A model generated the notes under the pieces. It was given only the letters and a program-made list of their open reading frames with translations. It ran no database searches and was not told the origin of the DNA. DNA of 58,381 nt from an uncultured Acidobacteriota bacterium (lineage in GTDB: Bacteria > Acidobacteriota > Thermoanaerobaculia > UBA5066): positions 1 through 58,381 of the forward strand of contig CAIMWE010000169.1 in the NCBI GenBank assembly GCA_903845115.1, given 5' to 3'. Position numbers and translations under genes: made by a program. Shown here in pieces: positions 45,798-55,086 of the stretch (position 1 is the first letter of the stretch; each line of letters opens with the position of its first letter).

Positions 45798-46373
45798 CGT
45801 TGTCTCCTAGTGCGGGAGTTATAGGGCGGCCGTTCGTATTCAACAAGTTCGCCGAGGGGCGGATTCGCCTCGGGGCGACTGGTCGAGTTCGGCTGCAGCG
45901 TCCTCGTGCACAACATTCAACCCTTCCTTACGGCCCACTCGGGGACCGGGATGGACTTCCACCTGGGCCACGAGCTGTTGACGCCGCTGCTGCGCGCGGC
46001 CGCCCGGACCACCGCCGGGAGATCCTGGTGGCCCTGGGCGAGGACAGGGCGGGCATCGAGCTGCCGGTCCACACGGTCCACGGGATCGGGTACGTCTTCT
46101 CGGGAGAGTCAGCCGTCACGTCCCGATGATCTGGCCGGAAGACGTTCATTCGTAAGCTCTTCTCAGGAATCCAGTAGCAAGATCCCGGACAATGCCGTAA
46201 CATATCGACCATTGGATCCAGCTGGCACGGGGGTTCTCGTCACCGGAAGTCAGACACTGGGGCCGGAATGGTCGTGTGCCTCCCGGAGGAGTTCGCGAGC
46301 GGCGTCCCTGGGCCGCCCGAGGGACTGATTGGAGGGAGCTTCCCGACTCTTCTGAGGAGGAGGAGGAATCGAA
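45798..46373. other. 576-bp stretch with gene debris
   Basis: No intact gene. The first half holds remains of a winged-helix regulator (listed separately). The second half (46135-46373) is lower in GC, codes nothing I recognise, and leads to a purine-rich ribosome-binding site at about 46356-46367. A TGGCAC at about 46223 resembles half of a sigma-54 site, but the -12 part is missing. Confidence 0.5.
45866..46133 (+). pseudogene. remnant of an OmpR-type winged-helix domain
   Basis: One frame reads HRREILVALGEDRAG and then VHTVHGIGYVFSGES, which match the start and the end of an OmpR/PhoB DNA-binding domain, but the recognition-helix part between them is missing. A second frame nearby gives VLVHNIQPFL and GHELLTPLLRA. 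I infer a decayed response regulator, perhaps once the partner of one of the sensor kinases. Confidence 0.4.
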
Positions 46374-47906
46374 GTGAGAAGAATCAAGGAATCCATGCCC
46401 AGAGGGCGAAGCGCTCTTGCCTGGAGTCGTGCCGTCCGGTTGGCCGCCGCCGGCCTGCTGTTCGCATCGGGTTCGGCACCCGCGGGGGTCTCCGTGACCG
46501 AGTCGTTCCAGAACAGCACGGCACCGGGCTGGACGTTCATCGGGAGCGCGGTGCTAACGGGCAACGGAGTCATCGATTCTGCCGGGGCCGGGTGGCTTCG
46601 CCTGACGAGCGCAGCCGCCACTCAGGCCGGGTCGGCCATCTACGACACCGCCTTTTCCAGCGACGACGGCGTCACGGTGAACTTCACCTACGCGACCTAC
46701 GGCGGATCCGGCGCCGACGGATTCACCTTCTACCTCATCGACGGGAGCACCGCCTCTCCCACCGTCGGCACGACCGGCGGCGCGCTCGGCTACGCCTCGG
46801 CTGATGGGACAAAACCGGGAGTGACGAACGGCTACGTCGGAATCGGATTCGACGAGTACGGGAATTTCAGCGCAGCCCCGGTCGGTACCTGCAACCCGAG
46901 CTGTCCCTTGAAGAGTCCGAACTCGGTCGCCATCCGCGGCTCGGGCAGCCTGCTGACCGGATTCAATTATCTGACCAAGGCATCCGCCACCATCGGCACG
47001 GCGAGCAGGTTATTGGCGAAGGCCGTCACCGTCACCGTCGTCAACAACAAGATCACCGTCGTCCACGCCGGCACGACGGTGATCGACCAGTACGACCTCT
47101 CGACGGCCGTCGGACAGAGCACGACTCCCCGCACGTTCAAGATGGGCTTCTCGGCGAGCACCGGGGGGTCCACGAACGTTCACGAGATCCGGGGCCTCAG
47201 CGTGGCCGGCGTGAAGACGAGTACGTCGGTTGGCCTCGTCTCCAGCGTGAATCCGTCGGTTCTCTTGCAGTCGGTGACGTTCACCGCGACCGTGAGCCCC
47301 TCGGCAGCGACGGGCACGGTGACCTTCCTGGACGGCGCGACCTCCCTGGGGACGGCGAACGTCGCCGCCGGCGTGGCGACCTTCACCACGTCGGCCCTCG
47401 GCCTGGGCACCCACCCCATCACCGCGGTCTACAGCGGAGACACGACCTACGGCATCAGTTCGGCCGGCCTGGACCAGGTGGTGAGCGCCGGGGCGGCGGG
47501 CCAGCTGGCCTTCACGACGAACCCCAGCGGGACGGGGACAGCCGGGACGGCGTGGGCACAGCAGCCAGTCGTGACGGTCCAGGACGCCTCGGGCAACACG
47601 GTGCCGAGCTACACGACGGCCGTGACGCTGGCGCTGGCGAGCGGGAGCGGGACGCTGACCTGCACCACGAACCCGGTGACCCCGGTGAACGGCGTGGCGA
47701 CCTTCGCCGGCTGCAGTGTGACGGGCCTGGGCTCCTTCACCCTGAAGGCGACGTCGGGGAGCTTCACGAACACGACAACCAATCCCCCGGTGGTCATCAC
47801 CGCGCCAACGGGAGAGGCCATCCCGACCCTCGGGACGATGGGGCTGGCCGGGCTAGGGCTACTCCTGGGGCTCGCCGGGATCCTCGCGATGCGGAGAATC
47901 GGCTAG
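46374..47906 (+). CDS. secreted lectin-like/Ig-like protein with IPTL-CTERM tail
   Basis: 510 residues. Signal peptide, then a legume-lectin-like beta-sandwich (about residues 40-270: GADGFTFYLIDGS, YVGIGFDEYGNFS), an Ig-like domain (VSPSAATGTVTFLDGATSLG, about 290-365), a further beta-rich unit, and a C-terminal sorting signal: IPTLGTMGLAGLG, hydrophobic helix, MRRIG. IPTL-CTERM tails are cut by an exosortase-like enzyme and go with surface or extracellular-matrix proteins. Start GTG at 46374 after AGGAGGAGGAGGA. The coding sequence uses more GTG, ACG and GGG codons than the core genes. No sorting enzyme is in the window. Confidence 0.85.
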   Translation: MRRIKESMPRGRSALAWSRAVRLAAAGLLFASGSAPAGVSVTESFQNSTAPGWTFIGSAVLTGNGVIDSAGAGWLRLTSAAATQAGSAIYDTAFSSDDGVTVNFTYATYGGSGADGFTFYLIDGSTASPTVGTTGGALGYASADGTKPGVTNGYVGIGFDEYGNFSAAPVGTCNPSCPLKSPNSVAIRGSGSLLTGFNYLTKASATIGTASRLLAKAVTVTVVNNKITVVHAGTTVIDQYDLSTAVGQSTTPRTFKMGFSASTGGSTNVHEIRGLSVAGVKTSTSVGLVSSVNPSVLLQSVTFTATVSPSAATGTVTFLDGATSLGTANVAAGVATFTTSALGLGTHPITAVYSGDTTYGISSAGLDQVVSAGAAGQLAFTTNPSGTGTAGTAWAQQPVVTVQDASGNTVPSYTTAVTLALASGSGTLTCTTNPVTPVNGVATFAGCSVTGLGSFTLKATSGSFTNTTTNPPVVITAPTGEAIPTLGTMGLAGLGLLLGLAGILAMRRIG

Positions 47907-47913
47907 GAGGATG

Positions 47914-47940
47914 GGGGTCAGGTCTTTAGGTTATAGGTTA
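47914..47940 (+). repeat. short REP-like boundary repeat, copy d
   Basis: GGGGTCAGGTCTTTAGGTT followed by ATAGGTTA, seven bases after the stop of the IPTL-CTERM gene. It matches 44238-44264 at 26 of 27 bases. Confidence 0.75.
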
Positions 47941-47977
47941 CGTGACCGTGGGGACCCGAGGGGTCAGAGGAACGGGT

Positions 47978-48740
47978 TCACACTCGACGCCTTTCTGACG
48001 GACCTCCGTCGCTCGCGCTTGCCCAAGAAGTCCTTGCGGTCATCGCCCAGCAGCTCCTCGCCGGCCCGGTTGAACACGACGAACCGCAGGTCTTGCGCCT
48101 CCTTGAGGAACACCATGAGCGGGACGTTTTCCACGATCGACTCGATGAGCTGTCTCGACTCCTGAAGCTCCCGATCCGCCCGCTTGCTCTCCGTGATGTC
48201 CCGCAGGAAAGCGACGAGTCTTCCGCCCTCGGCGAGCTGGTGCTGGACGCTGACCTCGACATCGAAGAAGCTCCCGTCCTTGCGCCGGTGCCGGGAGTCG
48301 AACCGATCCCCGCTCTGCGCCGCCATCTTCCGGATGCGGGCGGCGGTGTCGTCGGCCATCTCGATACCTCGAGGTCCGAAATGCGCATGGCCAGCAGCTC
48401 CGGCGCGCTGTAGCTGCTCATCCGGCAGTAGGTCTCGTTGACTTGCAGGAGGCGCCCCTCCAGGTCCGTCGTCCGGAATCCGTCCATGGCCGTCTCAACG
48501 ATGGCCCGGTGCCGCTCATTGCTCTCCCGCAGCGCCGCTTCCGCCTGCTTGCGAGCGGTGACGTCGCTCAGGACGAGGCGACTCACGAGCGCCCTGTCCT
48601 CGCCCTCTGCCGCGGCGGCCGCCAGGCGCGCCCAGAAGAGCGGGCCGTCCTGCTTCACCATCCGCAGCTCTCTTTCCTGCGGGGCGCCGGTCGCCAGGAT
48701 CGGGCGTCCGATCGGGACTGGCAATCCCGGATGTCCCGAT
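47978..48740 (-). pseudogene. decayed PAS sensor protein
   Basis: Two or three PAS domains in two frames. The upstream part (ELRMVKQDGPLFWARLA, VLSDVTARKQAEAALRES, ETAMDGFRTTDLEGRLLQ) runs to about 48360. There the frame must shift to continue as ADDTAARIRKMAAQSGDRF, RRKDGSFFDVEVSVQ and DITESKRADRELQ. The C-terminal kinase domains are absent, replaced by a short Arg-rich tail, and the N-terminus is open toward the glycerol dehydrogenase promoter. It is a fragment of a sensor kinase. Confidence 0.7.
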
Positions 48741-48806
48741 CCCTCCGGGTAGACTCCGGGGGCAATTTTCCACCTGACCGACGATGGTCGCTCCGAGGAG
48801 GCGCAG

Positions 48807-49940
48807 ATGCTCTCTGTCTTTTCCTGTCCGAGCCGCTACACGCAGGGTCTGAACGCGACGGCGCAGCTCGGAGCCGAGATCTCTTCCCTGGGCCTTTCGG
48901 GACCGCTGCTCGTCGTGGCCGCGCCGTCCGCGCTCCGCGCTCTGGCCGACTCGTGGAGGGAGACCTTCGAGAGGTCGGGGATGGCGTACGCCGTCCTCAC
49001 CTTCGGTAGAGAGTGCTCGCTCGCCGAGATCGAACGGGTGAAGGAGGCGGCCCGCGCGGCGAAGGCACGCGTCGTCGTCGGGGCCGGAGGCGGCAAGGTG
49101 CTCGACGCCGCACGCGCCGCGGCGGCCGACCTTCACCTGCCCGTCGTCTGCTGTCCGACGATCGCCTCGAGCGACGCGCCGTGCAGCGCGCTCTCCGTCA
49201 TCTACACCGAGGAGGGGGTCTTCCAGGAGTTCCGGATCTACGGCCGCAACCCGGACCTGGTGCTCGTCGACACCCGGGTGATCGCCGAGGCCCCGCCCCG
49301 CTTCCTGATTTCAGGAATGGGAGATGCGCTGGCGACCGTCTTCGAGGCGAGGGCGTGCGTGCTCGGGAACGTGAAGAACATGAGGGGCGGGGCTTCGACC
49401 CGGGCGGCGCTGGCGATGGCGGAGCTGTGCTACCGGACGCTCCTCGAGGACGGCGTGGACGCCCTCCAAGCTGCAGGGGCGCGCAGGGTGACCCCGGCGC
49501 TCGAGCGGATCGTCGAGGCGAACACGCTCCTGTCGGGGCTCGGGTTCGAATCCGCGGGCCTGGCGGCGGCGCACTCCGTCCACAACGGGCTGACCGCGGC
49601 AGCCGCGACCCGCCCGTTCCTGCACGGCGAGAAGGTCGCGTTCGGGACGCTCGTCCAGCTCGTGCTCGAAGGAAAGGGGAAGGAGGCGGTCGAGGAGGTG
49701 CTTCGCTTCTCCGCGTCGGTCGGCCTCCCGATGACCCTCGCACAGGTCGGCCTCTCGGATCCCGACCGGCTCCTCCTCGATTCCATCGCGGCCCGCGCGA
49801 CCGCCCCCGGCGAGACGATCCACCACGAGCCGTTCCCGGTCACCCCCTCGATGGTCGCGGAAGCGATCCTCGGAGCCGACGCGATCGGCAGGGGTTGGCT
49901 GGCCTCGGCCACCTCGGGGGCTGGGGAGGGCGTTCGATGA
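48807..49940 (+). CDS. gldA: glycerol dehydrogenase family protein
   Basis: 377 residues, zinc-dependent group III alcohol dehydrogenase that oxidises glycerol to dihydroxyacetone with NAD. The dinucleotide loop is VVGAGGGKVLDAAR; the zinc ligands are Asp173 (SGMGDAL), His256 (AAAHSVHNGL) and His273 (FLHGEKVAFG). CCPTIASSDAPCSALSVIY is the usual substrate-side loop. ATG at 48807 with GAGGAGG just upstream. It is a single gene, next to the PAS debris. Confidence 0.92.
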   Translation: MLSVFSCPSRYTQGLNATAQLGAEISSLGLSGPLLVVAAPSALRALADSWRETFERSGMAYAVLTFGRECSLAEIERVKEAARAAKARVVVGAGGGKVLDAARAAAADLHLPVVCCPTIASSDAPCSALSVIYTEEGVFQEFRIYGRNPDLVLVDTRVIAEAPPRFLISGMGDALATVFEARACVLGNVKNMRGGASTRAALAMAELCYRTLLEDGVDALQAAGARRVTPALERIVEANTLLSGLGFESAGLAAAHSVHNGLTAAAATRPFLHGEKVAFGTLVQLVLEGKGKEAVEEVLRFSASVGLPMTLAQVGLSDPDRLLLDSIAARATAPGETIHHEPFPVTPSMVAEAILGADAIGRGWLASATSGAGEGVR

Positions 49941-50124
49941 CGACGGAGAGGTAACCGAAAAGTCAAAGTTCCTATCGCTGGGGCCATTCGGGATGTGAGA
50001 TCCTTCGCGAGCCCTGCCGAGCCTGGAAGACAGCAGAGGCATCCGGTGACGAGCCGCCGTGGTCGGCCCAGGACCCGCGGGCCGCACCCCGGCCGACTTC
50101 CCGAACGAACGGAGGGCAGGCGAG

Positions 50125-51402
50125 ATGGCGTCGCGAACGGTCGGGGTCGAGGAGAAGCTCCCGCTCCTCCAGATGATTCCCCTCAGCCTCCAGCACCTCT
50201 TCGCGATGTTCGGCGCGACGGTGCTCGTCCCGTTCCTCTTCAAGGTGGACCCGTCGACGGCCCTCCTCCTCAACGGCGTCGGGACGCTCGTCTACCTCGT
50301 CGTCGCGAAGGGGAAGATTCCCGCCTATCTCGGTCCGAGCTATGCCTTCATCTCGCCGGTCTTCGCCGTGATGGCGCTTCCCGGGGGCGGGTACAACGAG
50401 GCGCAGGCGGGCTTCATCGCCTTCGGGATTTTCTTCATCGTCGTCTCGCAGATCGTCCGGGTGGCGGGGACGGGCTGGATCGACGTCCTCTTCCCCCCGG
50501 CCGCCATGGGGGCGATCGTCACGGTGATCGGTCTCGAGCTGGCGCCCGTCGCCGCGAAGATGGCGGGCCTCACGGGCGACCCGCTCGCGGACTACGGGAT
50601 ACCGGCGGGAACCGCCGTCGCCATCTCCATGCTGACGCTCGCGGTCACGGTCGTGGCGACCCTCTTCGGCCGTGGCTTCCTCTCGACGGTCCCGATCCTC
50701 CTCGGCGTCGCGTCGGGCTACGCCGCGTCCCTCGCTCTCGGCATCGTCGACAGCTCCGGGATCGGAGCCGCCCCGTGGCTGGCCCTCCCCCGTTTCCACG
50801 CGCCCGTCTTCCACGCGGAGGCGATTCTCATGATCCTCCCCGCCGGAGTGGTCACGCTCGCGGAGCACATCGGCCACCTCGTCCTCACTGGGCGCATCGT
50901 GGGGAAGGACCTCGTGAAGGACCCTGGGCTCCACCGCTCCCTCCTCGGCGACGGAATCTCGAACGTCCTGTCGGGGCTCTGCGGGGCGACGCCGAACACG
51001 ACCTACGGCGAGAACATCGGCGTGATGGCGATCACGCGGGTCTACAGCGTCCGCGTGCTCGGCGGGGCGGCGATCCTCGCCGTCCTCATCTCGTTCTCGG
51101 GAAAGGTCGCCGCCCTCGTCCGGAGCATCCCCACTCCGGTCATGGGAGGCGTCTGCATCCTCATCTTCGGCGTGATCGCCTCGGCGGGGATCCGGATTCT
51201 CGTCGAGACACGGGTCGACTACACGCAGCCGTCGAACCTCGTCCTGACGTCGATCATCTTCGTCGCCTCCCTCTCCCACGCGGCGGTCCACATCGGGGCC
51301 GTCACGCTGCAGGGGATGGCTCTCGGCACGGCGGCTGCGCTCGTCCTCAGCCTCCTGCTCGCCCTCTCGAGGCTGAGGACCGTCCGCCCTGCGGCGGGCT
51401 AG
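50125..51402 (+). CDS. uracil/xanthine permease (NCS2 family)
   Basis: 425 residues with 12-14 membrane spans. QHLFAMFGATVLVPFL, GPSYAFISPVFAV, VTLAEHIGHLVLTG and SGLCGATPNTTYGENIGVMA are the NCS2/UraA signatures; the Glu in LAEHIGH and in TTYGENIG bind the nucleobase and proton. UraA-like length and the NTTYGEN motif favour uracil over xanthine. ATG at 50125 has GGAGGG upstream. It converges on a secreted nucleoside-phosphorylase-like gene, hinting at base salvage. Confidence 0.92.
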   Translation: MASRTVGVEEKLPLLQMIPLSLQHLFAMFGATVLVPFLFKVDPSTALLLNGVGTLVYLVVAKGKIPAYLGPSYAFISPVFAVMALPGGGYNEAQAGFIAFGIFFIVVSQIVRVAGTGWIDVLFPPAAMGAIVTVIGLELAPVAAKMAGLTGDPLADYGIPAGTAVAISMLTLAVTVVATLFGRGFLSTVPILLGVASGYAASLALGIVDSSGIGAAPWLALPRFHAPVFHAEAILMILPAGVVTLAEHIGHLVLTGRIVGKDLVKDPGLHRSLLGDGISNVLSGLCGATPNTTYGENIGVMAITRVYSVRVLGGAAILAVLISFSGKVAALVRSIPTPVMGGVCILIFGVIASAGIRILVETRVDYTQPSNLVLTSIIFVASLSHAAVHIGAVTLQGMALGTAAALVLSLLLALSRLRTVRPAAG

Positions 51403-51424
51403 CTCTCGCCCCGCGGGAGGGGGT

Positions 51425-51455
51425 CCGGGGGAATCCCCGCGCGGGGTTCCCCCGG
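51425..51455. terminator. bidirectional terminator hairpin
   Basis: CCGGGGGAA-T-CCCC (51425-51438), loop GCGC, GGGGTTCCCCCGG (51443-51455): a 13-pair stem with one bulged T, between two converging genes (stops at 51402 and 51463). Confidence 0.65.
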
Positions 51456-51462
51456 GAAAGAC

Positions 51463-52704
51463 CTAACGCCGCGCGAGCATCTTCAGCACGGGCGCCGCCG
51501 CGTTGGCGGCCGCGAACGCAGAGCCGGACTCCTTGAAGCCGAGGAGGATGTCCTCCATGGCGGTCGGGACGTGTCCCGTGGAGTCGGGGGCGGGCCTGCC
51601 GTCGGGGAGCAGCGGCTGGTGGTCGTAGTTGCTCGCCCCCCGGACCACCGCCATCGGGATCCGCAGGTGCCTCTTCTTGGCCCACCGTTCCACGACGCTC
51701 ATCCAGGCGGTCGACTCCATGGCCGAGAAGGAGATCACGTCGTTCTCCGTCACCGGGACCACGGCGACCTTCGCGGAGTTGATGAGCCCCGCGATGTACT
51801 GGCGGGCCAGCCTGTCCTCCACGGCGCCGTGGAAGAAGTTGTTGCCCGAGACCTCGCCCCCGCAGACGGTGTAGTCGAAGACCATCGCCTCGCGGACCTG
51901 CGCATCGGAGAAGTAGCGCTTCACGTTGTCGAGGGCGTCGCCCGAGGGCCTGTCCCAGCGGATGGTGTCGGCCGCCGCCAGGATCTCGTCGGCGAGCCCC
52001 CGGCCCGCGATGACGTACTGCTGGACCCCCTCGAACCCGATGACCCCTCCCCCGGAGCTGGGCTTCATGTCCCACCAGCCGCCCTGGGGGTCGTTCAGGT
52101 TGCCGGATGCCTCGGCCGACCGCCGCCAGTCGTCCACCGCGTTGAAGTGCAGGTCGTAGTCCCAGGCCATGGTGCCCACGCAGACGTCGCCGATCATCAC
52201 CGGCCGGGGATTGGTCCTGAGCTTGCCGGTTCCGGGGTCCACGATCCCCCCGATCGCCGGAGAGGCCCCTCCGATGCCGGCCCAGATGACCTCGCGGATC
52301 CGCGTCCCGTACCAGGAGAGGAGCTCCTGCATGCAGGGGCCGGAGTTGGCCGCGCCCGTCCCGGTGGTGACGACCACGACGGGTTGCCTGCTGATCGTCC
52401 CCTCGTACACCGCCCCGCAGTAGGTCGCCTCCCTGGTGCGGTTGATCTTGTGGGCCAGGACCTGCAGGAAGGGCTGGGTTTCGCCGCCGTTCGCGTCTCC
52501 GAACGCGGTCAGGATGATGGAGACCCGTCCAAAGGGATGCCAGTTGTTCGTGCACGGCTGGCCCGGGTCACAGCCCGGTTCGGCGGTCACGTCGGAGGCA
52601 GCCGCTGGGGCTGCCAGGCAGAGGCCGACGACCAGGCCGAGAAGCAGCAGGCTGAAACCGGGACCCTTCCCGGCAGGCGTAGACGCAAGCGAAGTCTTCA
52701 ACAT
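51463..52704 (-). CDS. secreted nucleoside phosphorylase-superfamily protein
   Basis: 413 residues with a clear signal peptide (LLLLGLVVGLCLAAPAAAS). TTGTGAANSGPCMQELL, IWAGIGGASPAIGGIVDPG and FSAMESTAWMSVV follow the PNP/UDP-phosphorylase fold, close to bark-storage-like and nucleoside-permease (NUP) proteins. The phosphate-site GTGxxN and the Glu in MEST are present, so a periplasmic nucleoside hydrolase or phosphorylase role is plausible, feeding the base permease encoded on the other strand. The exact substrate is not known. Confidence 0.75.
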   Translation of the reverse strand: MLKTSLASTPAGKGPGFSLLLLGLVVGLCLAAPAAASDVTAEPGCDPGQPCTNNWHPFGRVSIILTAFGDANGGETQPFLQVLAHKINRTREATYCGAVYEGTISRQPVVVVTTGTGAANSGPCMQELLSWYGTRIREVIWAGIGGASPAIGGIVDPGTGKLRTNPRPVMIGDVCVGTMAWDYDLHFNAVDDWRRSAEASGNLNDPQGGWWDMKPSSGGGVIGFEGVQQYVIAGRGLADEILAAADTIRWDRPSGDALDNVKRYFSDAQVREAMVFDYTVCGGEVSGNNFFHGAVEDRLARQYIAGLINSAKVAVVPVTENDVISFSAMESTAWMSVVERWAKKRHLRIPMAVVRGASNYDHQPLLPDGRPAPDSTGHVPTAMEDILLGFKESGSAFAAANAAAPVLKMLARR

Positions 52705-52778
52705 GGGCTTTCCCTCCCCTCGTGGCTAAAGGATACCCCTCACCGACACGACTCCTCCAGGAGGGATTTCGGCGTCCT

Positions 52779-52940
52779 CTACCCAAGCTGACGCCGCGGA
52801 GCGAGCACGAGCACACACTTCCCTTCCCTGACTTCCTGGGCCTGAAGGTCGCGCACGATGGCATCGACGTCGTGACGAAAACGCACAGCGTGCTCTTCAC
52901 GGAACCGGTGGATCTCGTCCAGGATCGGGTCGTCATGCAT
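52779..52940 (-). CDS. small partner protein of a PIN toxin
   Basis: 53 residues. DDPILDEIHRFREEHAVRF, DVDAIVRDLQAQE and the basic end LAPRR match the small proteins that commonly follow VapC-like PIN genes. Its ATG at 52940 overlaps the PIN frame by eight bases. It appears intact although its toxin is truncated. Its role (antitoxin or accessory) is inferred. Confidence 0.6.
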   Translation of the reverse strand: MHDDPILDEIHRFREEHAVRFRHDVDAIVRDLQAQEVREGKCVLVLAPRRQLG

Positions 52941-53244
52941 GAGTCTCTCCAAGTAGCTCCTCGGGCGTACAGATGGTCGGAAGGTCATTTCCGGAGCGCG
53001 CCGGTTCGACGCGTAGGCGACGGACGATCTCGCCATTCGCAATGTGCCGGCAGTTCGACGTGAGGAGAAACTCCATACCGTGGACCGTGGCGATCGCTAC
53101 GTGCAGGGCGTCGCCGGTGGCCTTTGGCGGCAAGAGACCGGCCGCCAGGAAGCCGTGTTCGTGGCCGGAACGGGCTCGCACCTGCTCCGTTGCCCCCGTC
53201 ACCCTGCCGGGGCTCGGAACCCACGAGTTCCCGTGTATATTCAT
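52933..53244 (-). pseudogene. PIN-domain toxin, N-terminus lost
   Basis: The last ~65 residues match VapC-type PIN proteins: LPPKATGDALHVAIATVHG, LLTSNCRHIANGEIVRR and PTICTPEELLGE. The N-terminal strand with the first catalytic Asp is missing; upstream sequence in this frame is unrelated. The deletion point coincides with the start of the amidohydrolase cluster on the other strand, which suggests that insertion of the cluster cut the toxin gene. Confidence 0.65.
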
Positions 53245-53297
53245 TGTGATCAGAGCCAGAGGGCGCTCGGAAAGCGCTGCTCGAGGAGTCCAGAGTG

Positions 53298-55052
53298 ATG
53301 AAGTCGGCCGGTCGAGTCGTTCGTTTCCGCATGCCGCGGTACGTGGTGCGCACCCTGATCGCCGCTGCGCTGGCAGGGTTCTCGGCCCCCGCGGCGCAGG
53401 CCGCGGCACCCGGAACCGGGAGCGCGGACACCATCTTCGTCGGCGGTGCGATCGTGACCGTCAACCCGACGGCGCCGCAAGTCCGCGCGCTCGCCGTGAA
53501 GGGCGGCATCATCGTCGGACTCGGCGACGAGAAGGCCGTGCGGGAGCAGTGGACGGGGACGACGACGCAGGTCGTCGACCTCAGGGGCGGCACGCTGATG
53601 CCGGGGTTCGTCGAGCCGCACGTCCACTTCATCGGGACGGCGATGCAGACGCTGCTGGCGCTCGACGTGTCGAACTTCGAGTTGCCGTACGACACGCTCG
53701 ACACCATCGTCGCGAAACTGACGGCGCACCTGAAGACGCTGCCGCCCGGGCAGTGGCTGACGGCCTTCGGCGTCGACCCGTCGCGCACCATCCCCTTCAT
53801 GGCGGCGCTGACGGCCGACATCCTCGACAAGGTGTCGACCGACGTGCCGATCTTCGTGCTCAACCAGTCGGGCCACATCGCTTACGTCAACCACAAGGCG
53901 CTCGACGCGGCCGGCATCGGCAGGGACACGCCCAATCCGCCCGGTGGGGGCGTCTACGTCAAGGATGCGCGGGGCAACCTGACGGGCGAGATGCTCGAGC
54001 TGTCGTCGTACCTCCGGTTCCAGGCCAAGATGCCGGTGCCCACGCGTGACGAGATCATGGCGGTCCTGATGCGCAACGCCCGCAACATCGCGGCCACGGG
54101 CATCACCACGTGTGCCGAGATCGCGCTCGGCACGGCGTTCGGCTTCGACAACGAGATCGCGATGCTGAAGGCGCTCGAGGCCAACCCGGCGATGCCGCTG
54201 CGCCTGCGCGTTTACCTGTACGGGCCGGCCGTGCCCAGCGGCTACACGGTGCGCCCGGGCGATGGCGACGACCGCCTGCGCTTCGTCGGCGTGAAGTTCG
54301 TCGCCGACGGCTCCAACCAGGGGCTGACCGGCGCGCTGAACGCGCCGTACACGTATCCGAAGGGAACGACCAATCGCGGGACGCTCGACTACGCGGAAGC
54401 GGACCTCCTCGGCCAGGCGCGGCCGTTCTTCGACCAGGGCTGGCAGCTTTCCATCCACGCGAACGGCGATCGGGCGATCGACCAGACCCTGGCCATCTAC
54501 GGCCAGCTGCTCGCCGGCAATCCCGATCCGATCAAGCGGCGGCTGCGCATCGAGCACTTCACCATCACCACCGAGGCGCAGGTGGACCGCGTGAAGCAGC
54601 TGGGCATCACCCCCGGCATGACCATCGGCCACGTCGATTTCTGGGGCCAGCCGTTCCACGACCAGATCATCGGGCCCGAGCGCGCGCGGCGGATCGACCC
54701 CACGGGCTCGCTCAAGAAGCGCGGCGTGCATTTCGCGTTCCACAGCGACTCGCCGGTCTCGCCGTTCGCACCGCTACGCTACATCTCGGACGGCGTGACG
54801 CGGCGGTGGCAGACGCCGCCGCGCACTGTCCTTGGCCCCGACCAGCGGATCACCATCGACGACGCGATCCGCGCCGTCACGCTGGACGCCGCCTACCAGA
54901 TGTTCGTGGACGACAAGGTCGGCAGCCTCGAGGTCGGCAAGTGGGCCGACTTCGTCGTCCTGGCGAAGAACCCGCGTACGACCGACCCGAAGGACATCGT
55001 GCACATCAAGGTGCTGGAGACGTGGCTGTCGGGCGTCAAGCAGAGCTTCTGA
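53298..55052 (+). CDS. exported amidohydrolase (YtcJ/Amidohydro_3 type)
   Basis: 584 residues with a signal peptide (LIAAALAGFSAPAAQAAA). Metal-dependent amidohydrolase: His108 and His110 in PGFVEPHVHFIG, IHANGDRAID, IEHFTIT, and HSDSPVSP carry the expected metal and catalytic residues. YtcJ-like enzymes hydrolyse N-acyl or formyl groups; the substrate is unknown. ATG at 53298; a GTG one codon earlier is possible. Leu is mostly CTG and Arg mostly CGC here, unlike the CTC/CGG-rich core genes. First gene of a three-gene cluster. Confidence 0.88.
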   Translation: MKSAGRVVRFRMPRYVVRTLIAAALAGFSAPAAQAAAPGTGSADTIFVGGAIVTVNPTAPQVRALAVKGGIIVGLGDEKAVREQWTGTTTQVVDLRGGTLMPGFVEPHVHFIGTAMQTLLALDVSNFELPYDTLDTIVAKLTAHLKTLPPGQWLTAFGVDPSRTIPFMAALTADILDKVSTDVPIFVLNQSGHIAYVNHKALDAAGIGRDTPNPPGGGVYVKDARGNLTGEMLELSSYLRFQAKMPVPTRDEIMAVLMRNARNIAATGITTCAEIALGTAFGFDNEIAMLKALEANPAMPLRLRVYLYGPAVPSGYTVRPGDGDDRLRFVGVKFVADGSNQGLTGALNAPYTYPKGTTNRGTLDYAEADLLGQARPFFDQGWQLSIHANGDRAIDQTLAIYGQLLAGNPDPIKRRLRIEHFTITTEAQVDRVKQLGITPGMTIGHVDFWGQPFHDQIIGPERARRIDPTGSLKKRGVHFAFHSDSPVSPFAPLRYISDGVTRRWQTPPRTVLGPDQRITIDDAIRAVTLDAAYQMFVDDKVGSLEVGKWADFVVLAKNPRTTDPKDIVHIKVLETWLSGVKQSF

Positions 55053-55086
55053 GCACCGCCCATCCACGAAACACGAAAGGACTACA

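Noticed and set aside
46222-46238. Possible sigma-54 promoter (TGGCAC...TTCTC) before the IPTL-CTERM gene
   Set aside because: The -24 half fits but the -12 GC element is absent, and no enhancer-binding protein gene is nearby.
49941-50124. Nucleobase riboswitch upstream of the uracil permease
   Set aside because: No purine- or pyrimidine-responsive aptamer core can be recognised in this 184-base leader.
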